This document shows, piece after piece, positions 35,034 through 43,461 of a stretch of 64,000 bases of DNA. Source of the DNA: CAWDPQ01 sp963804245 (GTDB lineage: Bacteria > Acidobacteriota > Vicinamibacteria > Vicinamibacterales > 2-12-FULL-66-21); the NCBI GenBank assembly GCA_963804245.1, contig CAWDPQ010000020.1, positions 372,001 to 436,000 of the forward strand, in the 5' to 3' direction. Made by a program: the position numbers and the translations under genes. The notes below the pieces were generated by a model that was given only the letters and a program-made list of their open reading frames with translations, made no database searches and was not told where the DNA came from. Position 1 is the stretch's first letter, and every line of letters begins with the position of its first letter.

Positions 35034-35117
35034 TAGGGATACACAATATTTCTCAAAAAAGATACAGCGCCGAATTCTCCAATCCTGAGCGCGCTTTCGG
35101 GCCGTATTTACCCGTGG

Positions 35118-35147
35118 CGACGGCCTGGTGTGTCAGCCAGGCCGTCG
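35118..35147. repeat. 11-bp perfect inverted repeat upstream of methyltransferase gene
   Basis: CGACGGCCTGG (35118-35128) and its exact complement CCAGGCCGTCG (35137-35147) are separated by eight bases, 26 bp before the ATG of the gene at 35173. It could be an operator for a dimeric regulator or a hairpin in the 5' leader. There is no T-run, so it is not a typical terminator. Confidence 0.6.
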
Positions 35148-35172
35148 GTGCGTGTGCCATACTCTGCGCCGG

Positions 35173-35712
35173 ATGTCCCACTCGTCGCCGCAGCTCGCGG
35201 CGGTGCTGAACCTGGGGTGCGGCCGAAAGCGGCGGGAGGGCGCAGTCAACGTCGACTGCACCACCCGGACCAGCCCAGACGTCGTTCACGACCTCAACGT
35301 CAGGCCCTGGCCCTTTCCGAACGATGCGTTTGCGGAGGTCTTCGCCTTCGACGTCCTCGAGCATCTCGAGGACGTCGTTGCAGCGCTGGAGGAAGTGCAC
35401 AGAGTCTGCCGCAACGGCGCCAGGGTCGAAATCACCGTGCCCCACTTCTCATCGGCGAACGCCTTCACCGATCCCACCCACCGGCACTTCTTCAGTCGCT
35501 TCAGCTTCGATTACTTCGACGACGCACACGACTTCGGCTTCTATTCAGCCGCCAGCTTCCAGGTCGTTCGCGCTCGCGTGATTTTCGCCAAGGGCCTGGT
35601 GAATCGGATCGTCGCCCGTCTGGCCAATCGATACCCGCGCACTTACGAGCACCGGTGGGCGTGGATGTTTCCCGCGTGGTTCATTTCGGTGGAACTGAGG
35701 GTCGTCAAGTAG
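35173..35712 (+). CDS. SAM-dependent methyltransferase domain protein
   Basis: A 179-residue methyltransferase-like protein: AAVLNLGCGRKRREGAVNVD is motif I (LGCG), with DLNVRPWPFPNDAFAEVFAF and DVLEHLEDVVAALEEVHRVC following. Such short proteins often methylate sugars or act in glycan pathways, but the substrate is unknown. The ATG at 35173 was chosen over an upstream in-frame start because MSHSSPQ directly precedes the motif and a hairpin lies upstream. It is divergent from the EPS operon. Confidence 0.78.
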   Translation: MSHSSPQLAAVLNLGCGRKRREGAVNVDCTTRTSPDVVHDLNVRPWPFPNDAFAEVFAFDVLEHLEDVVAALEEVHRVCRNGARVEITVPHFSSANAFTDPTHRHFFSRFSFDYFDDAHDFGFYSAASFQVVRARVIFAKGLVNRIVARLANRYPRTYEHRWAWMFPAWFISVELRVVK

Positions 35713-35810
35713 CGTGGCTTCCGGTGCTACGTGGCGTGTCCGCCTTCAGGCGTGCAAGTGCACGACGTCGCACGGACGTCGCATCGTCCCGGCTAAAGCC
35801 GGAAGCCACG
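35713..35810. repeat. REP-like composite palindrome
   Basis: The outer inverted repeat is CGTGGCTTCCGG (35713-35724) and CCGGAAGCCACG (35799-35810), 12 perfect pairs. It encloses two small hairpins with the characteristic loops: CGCC-TTCA-GGCG (35741-35752) and CCGGC-TAAA-GCCGG (35789-35802). It lies between convergent genes and shares its ends with the element at 7912-7975. Confidence 0.8.
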
Positions 35811-35825
35811 AAGTCCAATACCGCG

Positions 35826-38288
35826 CTAATACCGAACGAGTGCACGGGCGGCGCGCTCGATCTCCCCTTCCGACGGTAAGTAGAACGCTTCGAGTGGCGG
35901 CGAGTACGGCACCGGGGTATCGAGCGCGCCGATGATGCGCACGGGCGCGTCGAGCCATTCGAACGCCTCTTCCTGGATAATCGCAGCCAGGCTCTCGCCG
36001 ATACCGCCGGTTCGAGCATCCTCGTGCACGATGAGGACGCGGTGGCATTGCCGGGCCATCGCCAGTACCGCCGCACGATCGAGCGGAGCCAGCGTTCGCA
36101 AGTCGAGAACGCTGCTTTCGATGCCGTCCGCGCTCAGGCGTTCGGCGACCCGCATCGCGACGTGGACATACGCCCCGTACGAGATGAGCGCCAGATCGTT
36201 ACCGGCACGCCGCAGCGCGGCCTTGCCGATCGGGATCGGCGACGGCGGATCGTCTCCGAGCTGCTGTCTGATTCGCGGATCGCGGTAGAGCGCAATGTGC
36301 TCGTAGTAGAGCACGGGATCCGGATCGGCCACGGCGGCGGCCATCAACGCCCGCGCATCCGCCGGCGTGGAAGGTACGACGATCTTCAGACCCGGGGTGC
36401 GATAAAACCACGGCTCGGTGTTCTGGCTGTGATACGGCCCGGCGTGACGGAGTCCTCCCCACGGCATCCGCAAGACCATGGGTACCGACCCATCCCAGCG
36501 ATAGCGAATTTTCGCGGCGTTGTTCACCAGCTGGTTGAAGCCGGTGGCCACGAAGTCGTTGAACTGCATCTCGCCGATCGGCCGGTCGCCGGCCAGGGCC
36601 GCGCCGATACAGACGCCGAGCACGGCGCCCTCCGCGAGCGGCGAGTTGAGAATCCGATCGCCGAACTCTTCGAGGAGCGGGCGCAACAGCAGGAACGCAT
36701 TGCCGTACTTGCCGCCGACGTCTTCCCCGTAGATGAAGACGCGCGGATCCGTCCGCAGCGCGTCGCGAATGCCGAGCATCACCGCTTCGATGAACGTGCC
36801 GCCGGCCTTGTCGAACGGCGGGCCGGCCTCGAGTTCCAGAGACGGTTTCGGCGCGACATCGTCTACCCGGAGCGGATCGACCCGGTAGCGCGGCGTCTCC
36901 GACGCGAATACGCCGCTCCCCGCCGCCTCGGCGGGTGGCCACGGAGCATCAATCACGAGCTTTGCCTGCGCCTCGACCAGCGCCTCCGCTTCACGCTTCA
37001 AGCTGTCGAGCTCTCCGGGCTGGACAATTTCTTCGTCCAGCAGTCGGAACGCGTAGCGTGCGATGGGATCGCGCGTCGACCAGTAGTCGTACAGAATCCG
37101 GTTGACGTATCCCTGGCCCGAGATCACCGGATACTCCCACGACGGCGGGAAATCCTTACCGAGATAGAGCATGTCGTCGTGGTGCGCGTGGCCGCACATG
37201 CGCATCGACACGAGCTCGATGAGCGCGGGGCCCTCGCCGTAGCGCGCGCGCTCGACGGCCCACGCGAAGGCCGCGGCGATGTCGTCCGGATCGGTCCCAT
37301 CGACGGTGACGCCGGGAATTCCGTAGCCGACCGCCTTGTCCGCAAACACACGCACGGCGGACTGATCCGAAACCGGGGTCGAGAGCGCGGTCTGATTGTT
37401 CTGGACGCAGAACACCGCCGGCAGCCGACGCGACGCGCACAGGTTGATCGCTTCGTGCCATTCGCCGAGCGAGGTCCCACCCTCGCCGATGAACGACAGC
37501 GCCACGCGTCCCTTCCCTTCCCGCCAGAACGCCATGGCCATCCCGGCGATCGTGAGCGACCCAATCGCCAGCGGCGCGGCCGGGGGAAGAATGCCGCGGG
37601 AGAGGTCGCCCAGGTGGAAGTCCTTGCCGTTCATCGGCGGCCCGGCCTTCCCGGCCTGCGCCGACAGAGCGACGCGAACCGTCTCCGGAGACGGATGCAT
37701 GGCGAGCACCACGCCGAGATCGCGAATCATCGGCGCGATGACGTCACCCCGCCACGTCGTGCCGTCACGATATGGTTCCCCACGTCGGAGCCGGACACCC
37801 GCCGCGTAGATCGCCTCCTGGCCGAGCGATCGGAAGCCCTTGCCCTGGAACGCCGCGTCGCCGTAGCGCACTTCGCCGGCGGTGAACAAGGTCTTGAGTC
37901 GATTGTCGGTCGCGCGGGTGATGATCATGCCGCGCAGGATTTCGCGGCGTTCGTCAGCCGTCAGCGATTCTCGCTGCGCGGCGCGGCGCAGGAACGCATC
38001 CGAGGCCGCCACCAGCTCGTCGACCGCCGTCTGATAACGCGAAACGGCACTGACGCCAGGCGTCGTCTCGGTGGCAACCGGCGGCAGCGCCTCGCGCAAC
38101 CGCTTCCGCAGCTCGGGCTCGAGCAGGCGGCGAAGCTGGGCGATCAGGTTGCTGGGATCCGACACACCGCGCGCGGCGACTGCGAACGCGTCGCTCGCCA
38201 CCGCGACGGCCATCGGATAACGCTCGGTAAGGAAGGCCTCGAACTTGAGTTGCAGATCGACGGCCCGGGTGCCTGTCTGTCGGATCAT
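35826..38288 (-). CDS. fused alpha/beta E1 subunit of a 2-oxoacid (branched-chain type) dehydrogenase
   Basis: An 820-residue thiamine-diphosphate enzyme joining E1-alpha (to about 450) and E1-beta (from about 500). Alpha half: GEGGTSLGEWHEAINLCASR is the ThDP/metal motif, with AVFCVQNNQTALST after it and MRMCGHAHHDD before the joining region. Beta half: GGTFIEAVMLGIRDALRTDP, FIYGEDVGGKYGN, QFNDFVATGFNQLVNNAAKI and a transketolase C-terminal domain. It would decarboxylate a 2-oxoacid and load a lipoyl E2. No E2 or E3 gene is in the window. It overlaps the upstream thioredoxin gene stop by 4 bp. The exact substrate (2-oxoisovalerate type is likely) is inferred. Confidence 0.88.
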   Translation of the reverse strand: MIRQTGTRAVDLQLKFEAFLTERYPMAVAVASDAFAVAARGVSDPSNLIAQLRRLLEPELRKRLREALPPVATETTPGVSAVSRYQTAVDELVAASDAFLRRAAQRESLTADERREILRGMIITRATDNRLKTLFTAGEVRYGDAAFQGKGFRSLGQEAIYAAGVRLRRGEPYRDGTTWRGDVIAPMIRDLGVVLAMHPSPETVRVALSAQAGKAGPPMNGKDFHLGDLSRGILPPAAPLAIGSLTIAGMAMAFWREGKGRVALSFIGEGGTSLGEWHEAINLCASRRLPAVFCVQNNQTALSTPVSDQSAVRVFADKAVGYGIPGVTVDGTDPDDIAAAFAWAVERARYGEGPALIELVSMRMCGHAHHDDMLYLGKDFPPSWEYPVISGQGYVNRILYDYWSTRDPIARYAFRLLDEEIVQPGELDSLKREAEALVEAQAKLVIDAPWPPAEAAGSGVFASETPRYRVDPLRVDDVAPKPSLELEAGPPFDKAGGTFIEAVMLGIRDALRTDPRVFIYGEDVGGKYGNAFLLLRPLLEEFGDRILNSPLAEGAVLGVCIGAALAGDRPIGEMQFNDFVATGFNQLVNNAAKIRYRWDGSVPMVLRMPWGGLRHAGPYHSQNTEPWFYRTPGLKIVVPSTPADARALMAAAVADPDPVLYYEHIALYRDPRIRQQLGDDPPSPIPIGKAALRRAGNDLALISYGAYVHVAMRVAERLSADGIESSVLDLRTLAPLDRAAVLAMARQCHRVLIVHEDARTGGIGESLAAIIQEEAFEWLDAPVRIIGALDTPVPYSPPLEAFYLPSEGEIERAARALVRY

Positions 38289-38755
38289 GCCTGAGGCTGT
38301 GCCTGGACGGTGTTGGCGATGAACGTTTCGATGTCAGCCGCGGGCCGAGCACCCGCGGTGCGCGCCACTTCCCGGCCGCCAGCAAACACCGCCATCGTCG
38401 GAATGGAGCGGATCGTGTAGCGGTCGGCGAGCTCGCTGAGCGCGTCCGTGTTGACCTTCAGGACGAGATACTTTCCGGCGTTCGCGGCGGCGACCTTCTG
38501 CAGCTCGGGCGCAACCATCTTGCACGGGCCGCACCACGGCGCCCAGAAGTCCACGACAACGGGAAGGTGGGATTGGGAAATCGCCGCATCGAAGGCTGCG
38601 ACGGTCGGCATCTCCACGGGTTCGCCGATTGCGGGCAGCGGTGTCTTGCAGACGGCGCATCGCGCTTCGCGGGCGTTGAACGGGACGCGGTTCTTCTTGC
38701 CGCAGTTCGAACACGCGACGATCAGGCCGCGATTGTCTGCACTGATGGTGCCCAT
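38285..38755 (-). CDS. trxC: thioredoxin 2 (zinc-ribbon thioredoxin, TrxC type)
   Basis: A 156-residue thioredoxin with the TrxC hallmark: an N-terminal zinc ribbon of two CxxC pairs (C15/C18 and C33/C36) before the thioredoxin fold. The active site is WCGPC at 74-78, and cis-Pro is in IRSIPTMAVF. It reduces protein disulfides in the cytoplasm, and TrxC types are linked to oxidative stress. It is coupled by a 4-bp overlap to the E1 gene downstream, an unusual partner that suggests shared expression rather than a direct functional link. Confidence 0.9.
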   Translation of the reverse strand: MGTISADNRGLIVACSNCGKKNRVPFNAREARCAVCKTPLPAIGEPVEMPTVAAFDAAISQSHLPVVVDFWAPWCGPCKMVAPELQKVAAANAGKYLVLKVNTDALSELADRYTIRSIPTMAVFAGGREVARTAGARPAADIETFIANTVQAQPQA

Positions 38756-38851
38756 AGCCGTAACCCCCTGAACCCCTGACGCTCCTACCTAATTGTCTCG
38801 GTTTGGAAGCCCCTGGGAGTTAGATATCGCGTGGCGAAGCGGTAGAACGGC

Positions 38852-39604
38852 TCAGTCAGAGACCGCGAGCTCACCCGGCACGATCGGCCGGGTCCTGGGC
38901 AGGAGGCCGCGACGGGCGAGATTGCCCACCCAGACGAGAATTGTCAGAAATACGGCGAGCTTGATCGTGTCACCGGTGCGCCCGAATGGCACAGTCTTCC
39001 AGAGCAGCCACAAAATTGGTTGCGCGACGCACACGGCCCAGACCGAGCCGTAAAAATAGCGCCGCTCGTGACCCTCGCCCTGTGTCGATCGCTTGACACG
39101 CGGCAGCAGGCCGAACGCACCGAGGAGCCAGATCGTGACGACGATGGGAAAGTAGGCCCAATCGTAGAGCTGTCGCAGCTTCCAGCCGCCCGAGACGATG
39201 GCATAGGCGAGGCCGGCGGCGTTCAACACCGCGAAGGCAATGACCTCGCTCCAGGCGACCGTATAGCAGATCCGCCGGTAGAGCGGATTCGGCCGGTCCT
39301 CCGTGAAGCGAATGATGTAAGGACGCGGCTCGACTCCCGGCAGCTTCCCGCGCCAGGCGGCGATTCCGGTGCCCGCGAGCACAACCCCGAGCCACGCGGC
39401 CATCCGCACATCGAAGCCCTGCGCGAACAGATTGAACGTCAGAGGACCAGGGGCGATGAAGAACACCCAGATCCAGATGGGCCAGTGTGCCAGCCGGTAC
39501 GAAGCTTTGTTGCGCTCGCGGATTCGGCGATCGGCGGCAAGCTCGATCCGCCGGGCATGTCCGATGTTGCGCTCGTAAGAAGGTGGTAATAACGGCCAGG
39601 TCAA
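38852..39604 (-). CDS. conserved polytopic membrane protein of unknown function
   Basis: A 250-residue protein with about six hydrophobic segments, for example WIWVFFIAPGPLTFNLFAQG, MAAWLGVVLAGTGIAAW, VIAFAVLNAAGLAYAIVSGG, FPIVVTIWLLGAFGLLP and IKLAVFLTILVWVGNLA. I do not recognise a family or catalytic motif. A basic N-terminal stretch (RRIRERNKASYR) precedes the first helix. It is divergent from the ADOP permease at 39704 and separated from trxC by 96 bp; no operon partner is visible. Confidence 0.7.
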   Translation of the reverse strand: MTWPLLPPSYERNIGHARRIELAADRRIRERNKASYRLAHWPIWIWVFFIAPGPLTFNLFAQGFDVRMAAWLGVVLAGTGIAAWRGKLPGVEPRPYIIRFTEDRPNPLYRRICYTVAWSEVIAFAVLNAAGLAYAIVSGGWKLRQLYDWAYFPIVVTIWLLGAFGLLPRVKRSTQGEGHERRYFYGSVWAVCVAQPILWLLWKTVPFGRTGDTIKLAVFLTILVWVGNLARRGLLPRTRPIVPGELAVSD

Positions 39605-39703
39605 CGGATTGGAGGCTCCTCACGGAACTTTAGCACGCACATTCGGTCTAATTCGCAGATCACCTGAACACTCGGGAACTGCCCTCACAGCCGGAGTCAC
39701 TTC

Positions 39704-42160
39704 ATGTTGCAGGACCTGCGCTTCGCCGTGCGGATGCTGGTCAAGGATCGATGGTTCACGCTGGTCGCGATCGTCGCGCTCGGACTCGGCATCGGCGTCA
39801 ATGCGACCGTCTTCACCTTTGTGAACGCCGTGCTGATCCGGGGCCTGCCTTACGACGAATCCGACCGGATCGTGATCGTGACCACGCGCAACACGACGCA
39901 GCCGAATCCAGGTGTGGCCTCCTATCAGGATCTCGAGGATTGGCGCGCCCAGGCGAAGTCTTTCTCCGGACTGACGTGCTTCCAGCAGACGTCCTTCAAC
40001 GTCACCGACAGCGGACATCCACCGGAACGCACGCAAGCCGCGAAGGTGTGCGCCAATGCGTTCAGCCTGCTCGGACAGCCGATGCACCTCGGCAGAGACT
40101 TCCTCCCGCACGAAGACAAGAAGGGGGCGGAGCCGGTCGTCATCGTCGGCTATGGATTGTGGAAATCGCGCTACGGCGGCGACCCGGGGGTGCTCGGCCG
40201 GTCGGTCAGCATCAACGGCACGCCGGCGACGATTGTTGGCGTCATGCCCGAGGGTGTGAAGTTCCCGAACAATGCCGACATCTGGCAGCCGCTCGTGCCG
40301 GACCAGAATTCGCTGCGGCGGGATGCCCGGAACATGACCGTCTTCTCCCGTCTGGCGCCGGGCGTGACCCCCGCGCAGGCGCAGGCGGAAATGAGCGGCA
40401 TCGCGAAACAACTCGCGCAGCAGTTTCCCGACACGAACAAGAACATCGACGCGGTGGTGATGACGTTCAACCAGCGCTTCAACGGCGGACCGATCAAGAT
40501 AATCTTCCTCGCCCTCATGGGCGCCGTAGGCTTCGTCCTGCTGATTGCCTGCGCCAACGTCGCCAACCTGCAGCTCGCGCGATCGGCGCAGCGTGCGCGC
40601 GAGGTCGCGGTACGAATGGCGCTCGGCGCCAGCCGCGCTCGTGTCGTCCGCCAGCTGCTCGTCGAAAGCACGTTGCTGGCGTGCATCGGTGGTGTGTTGG
40701 GGCTGGGACTGGCCAGCATCGGCACGCGATTATTCGATGCGGCGGTCGAGGGATCAGGAAAACCCTATTGGATCCAGTTCACCTTCGATCCGGTGGTCTT
40801 CGCCTATCTGGCGCTCATCTGCCTCACAACCGGCGTGGTGTTCGGCCTCGCTCCAGCGCTGCAGGTGTCGAAGACCAACGTCAACGAGATCCTCAAGGAG
40901 GGCGGCCGCGGCAACGCTGGCGGACGGCGGGCGCGGTGGTTCTCGTCGACGATGGTCGTGGTGGAGCTGGCCCTGACGATCGTGCTGCTGGTTGGCGCGG
41001 GGCTGATGATTCGCAGTTTCCTCAAGCTCTACTCCTTCGATCTCGGCGCCGAGACGGGCAGCGTGCTCACGATGCGAACCGGCCTGCCGGATCAGAAGTA
41101 CCCGAAACCCGAGCAGCGACAGCTTTTCTACGAATCGCTGCTCGCCAGAGTGCAGGCCATTCCGGGGATGCAGGTGGCGGCGCTCGCGTCGGCCGTACCG
41201 TTCGGCGGGAGCGAGGGACGGCGCCTCGAGATCGACGGACGTCCGGCACCGGCGGACGGGCAACTGCCTCGAATCGCTTACATCACCATCAGCTCGCGCT
41301 ACTTCGACGTCGTCGGCGCGACCATGCGGCGCGGTCGGGCGCTCAGCGACACCGACGGCGCTCCCGGCGCCGAGGTGGCGGTCGTCAACGATCGTTTCGT
41401 CGCGCAGTACTTTCCCAACGAAGATCCGCTTGGCCGCCGCATCAAGCTGTTGACGGGTGACGACCGCCAGCCGCCGCCACCTCCGCCGGCTGGAGCACCG
41501 GCGCCGCCGGTGCCGAAGTGGCTGACCATTGTCGGTGTGAGTCCGACCATTCGTCAGGGAAGTCCGCAGTCACTCGAACCGGACGCCGTCGTCTACGTGC
41601 CGCATCGGCTCGAGGCACCTGGGTTCATGAACATCATGTCCCGGAGCCGAGTCGAGGTGTCCACGCTCACGATGCAGGTGCGCCAGGCGGTGCAGGCGAT
41701 CGATCCGGAGCTGCCGGTGTTCGGTGTCCAGACCATGAACCAGTTTCTCGCCCAGCAACGCTGGCCGTACCGCGTCTTCGGCAGCATGTTCGCGATCTTC
41801 GCGGGCATCGCACTCGTCTTGTCCTCGGTCGGCATCTACGCGATGACTGCCTATGCCGTCACCCAACGCACGCAGGAGATCGGTGTTCGCATGGCGCTCG
41901 GTGCGCAGCGGGGACAAGTATCGTGGCTCATTCTGCGACAGGGCCTGATTCAACTGGTCATCGGGCTCACGCTAGGTCTCGCGGGTGCCTTGCCGCTCAG
42001 CAGCGTGCTCCAGTCCATGGTCGTCCAGATCCCCACCAAGGACCCAATGACGTTTGTAGCCATTGCGACCATTCTCGCAGCTGTGACGATCGCCGCCTGC
42101 CTGGTCCCGGCGCGGCGCGCAACCAGGCTCGATCCGCTGACGGCGTTGCGGGTCGAATAA
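39704..42160 (+). CDS. ABC transporter permease of the ADOP (fused MacB/FtsX) type
   Basis: An 818-residue permease made of two MacB-periplasmic-core plus FtsX units. The first helix is VAIVALGLGIGVNATVFTFV. A periplasmic domain and FtsX helices follow (VGFVLLIACANVANLQLARS, REVAVRMALGASRARVVRQL). The second unit begins near residue 400, with the parallel QEIGVRMALGAQRGQVSWLI and a final helix before ARRATRLDPLTALRVE. Such acidobacterial 'ADOP' permeases form large paralogous families; substrates are mostly unknown. CGGAG lies 7 bases before the ATG. No ATPase gene is adjacent, so it must share one encoded elsewhere. Confidence 0.92.
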   Translation: MLQDLRFAVRMLVKDRWFTLVAIVALGLGIGVNATVFTFVNAVLIRGLPYDESDRIVIVTTRNTTQPNPGVASYQDLEDWRAQAKSFSGLTCFQQTSFNVTDSGHPPERTQAAKVCANAFSLLGQPMHLGRDFLPHEDKKGAEPVVIVGYGLWKSRYGGDPGVLGRSVSINGTPATIVGVMPEGVKFPNNADIWQPLVPDQNSLRRDARNMTVFSRLAPGVTPAQAQAEMSGIAKQLAQQFPDTNKNIDAVVMTFNQRFNGGPIKIIFLALMGAVGFVLLIACANVANLQLARSAQRAREVAVRMALGASRARVVRQLLVESTLLACIGGVLGLGLASIGTRLFDAAVEGSGKPYWIQFTFDPVVFAYLALICLTTGVVFGLAPALQVSKTNVNEILKEGGRGNAGGRRARWFSSTMVVVELALTIVLLVGAGLMIRSFLKLYSFDLGAETGSVLTMRTGLPDQKYPKPEQRQLFYESLLARVQAIPGMQVAALASAVPFGGSEGRRLEIDGRPAPADGQLPRIAYITISSRYFDVVGATMRRGRALSDTDGAPGAEVAVVNDRFVAQYFPNEDPLGRRIKLLTGDDRQPPPPPPAGAPAPPVPKWLTIVGVSPTIRQGSPQSLEPDAVVYVPHRLEAPGFMNIMSRSRVEVSTLTMQVRQAVQAIDPELPVFGVQTMNQFLAQQRWPYRVFGSMFAIFAGIALVLSSVGIYAMTAYAVTQRTQEIGVRMALGAQRGQVSWLILRQGLIQLVIGLTLGLAGALPLSSVLQSMVVQIPTKDPMTFVAIATILAAVTIAACLVPARRATRLDPLTALRVE

Positions 42161-42248
42161 ATCGAGCGCCCGGCGGCGAGACGGTCCTCTTGCGGCCTCT
42201 CGGCGGGGCTAGTGATCAGGGATTGTCGTGTAGTAATGTCGCTGTCTC

Positions 42249-43461
42249 ATGTTTGCGACGGCAGCCGCACGGCTGCTCATCGTTGTGGCGATCGCCTCGC
42301 CTGCGCTCGCACAAGACACGCGCGCGGCACAGCTCGAACGTCAACGCGCTGAAAAGGCCACGCGCCTCGAGCCTGTACAAGCCGACAAAACTTGAAGGCC
42401 TGTTGATGCAGGAGGGACGTCTGCGGCGCCTCCTCTTCCCGCACAACGGGTTCTTCGTCGAATTCGGATATAGCTACAAGCCTGTCGGCGCGGGTGTCGG
42501 TTTCGGCGGTGGCTGGCGGCATGACCTGTTCGGACGACAGGCACGTGTGGTCCTCGAAGCGGGAGGCACTTTCCGGCAATATCAGATGGTGCGCGCCGAC
42601 TTCTCGTTGCCGCGACTCGCCGGTGAACGTCTGGAACTGGGAGTGGAAGGGATCTATCGGAAGCACCCACAGGAAGACTTCTTCGGTTTGGGACTCGACA
42701 CGACTGAGGACATGCGTGTCACGTATCTCTTCAAAGGGAATGAGGTCCAGGGACGGGCGATCTACAGACCGCTGGCCCAAATGCAGCTCGGCACGCGATT
42801 CGGGACTTTGCACACGAGCGTCGGGCCGGGCACCGATGACCGATTCCCCTCAATCGAAGAGCTGTTTGACGACGACGCGGCTCCCGGCCTGCTGGTACAG
42901 CCGGACTACCTGTACGGTGAAGCGTTCGCGGAATTCGATAACCGCGACGAACCCGGGAACGCCAGGGCGGGCGGTTATTACACGATGGTGTGGCGGAAGT
43001 ACAACGACAGCGATCTGGATCGTTACAGCTTCAGCCGCTTCGACGCGCACGCGAGGCACTTCTTTCCGATCTTCGACAAGAAGCGCGTGTTCGCGGTGCA
43101 GGCCGAACTCGTGTCGACCGCAGCCGACGACGGACATGACGTGCCGTTCTTCATGCAGCCGACGTTGGGCGGCGGCCACTCGCTGCGAAGCGTCAACGAC
43201 TACCGGTTCCGCGACAAGAGCCTGTTCGGATTCAACATCGAGTATCGATGGGAAGCATTTGCGGCGCTCGACATGGCGCTCTTTACCGATTTCGGGACAG
43301 TGGCTCCCCGCGTGTCTGACCTCGACTTCGGGGAACTGAAGCCCGCCTACGGGATCGGTTTCCGCTTCAACACCGCCAAGTCAGTCCTCTATCGCATCGA
43401 CATCGGGACCGGCGCCGGCGAAGGCGCTAAGTACTTCTTCAAATTCAGCAATGTCTTCTAA
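42249..43461 (+). CDS. BamA/TamA-like (surface antigen D15) outer-membrane barrel, frame broken near 42374
   Basis: The signal peptide MFATAAARLLIVVAIASPAL-A reads from ATG 42249 through QDTRAAQLERQRAEKATRLE, then would stop at TGA 42393. From YKPTKLEGLLMQEGRLRRLL the protein continues one base away and runs to 43461 as beta-barrel strands (GVGFGGGWRHDLFG, PTLGGGHSLRSVNDYRFRDK) ending KFSNVF. Removing one base at CCTG near 42372-42375 gives a continuous ~403-residue protein with a terminal Phe. No POTRA repeats are evident. The stop overlaps the next gene's start by 11 bp, so the two gene products probably work together. Confidence 0.78.

Noticed and set aside
34916..35172. Sigma-54 promoter for the EPS operon
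   Set aside because: No TGGC-N8-TTGC match on either strand of the gap; TGGCAC occurs once without a suitable second half.
41518..42248. A long N-terminal extension of the BamA/TamA-like barrel
   Set aside because: It overlaps the ADOP permease gene in another frame; the real signal peptide starts at 42249 in a different frame.
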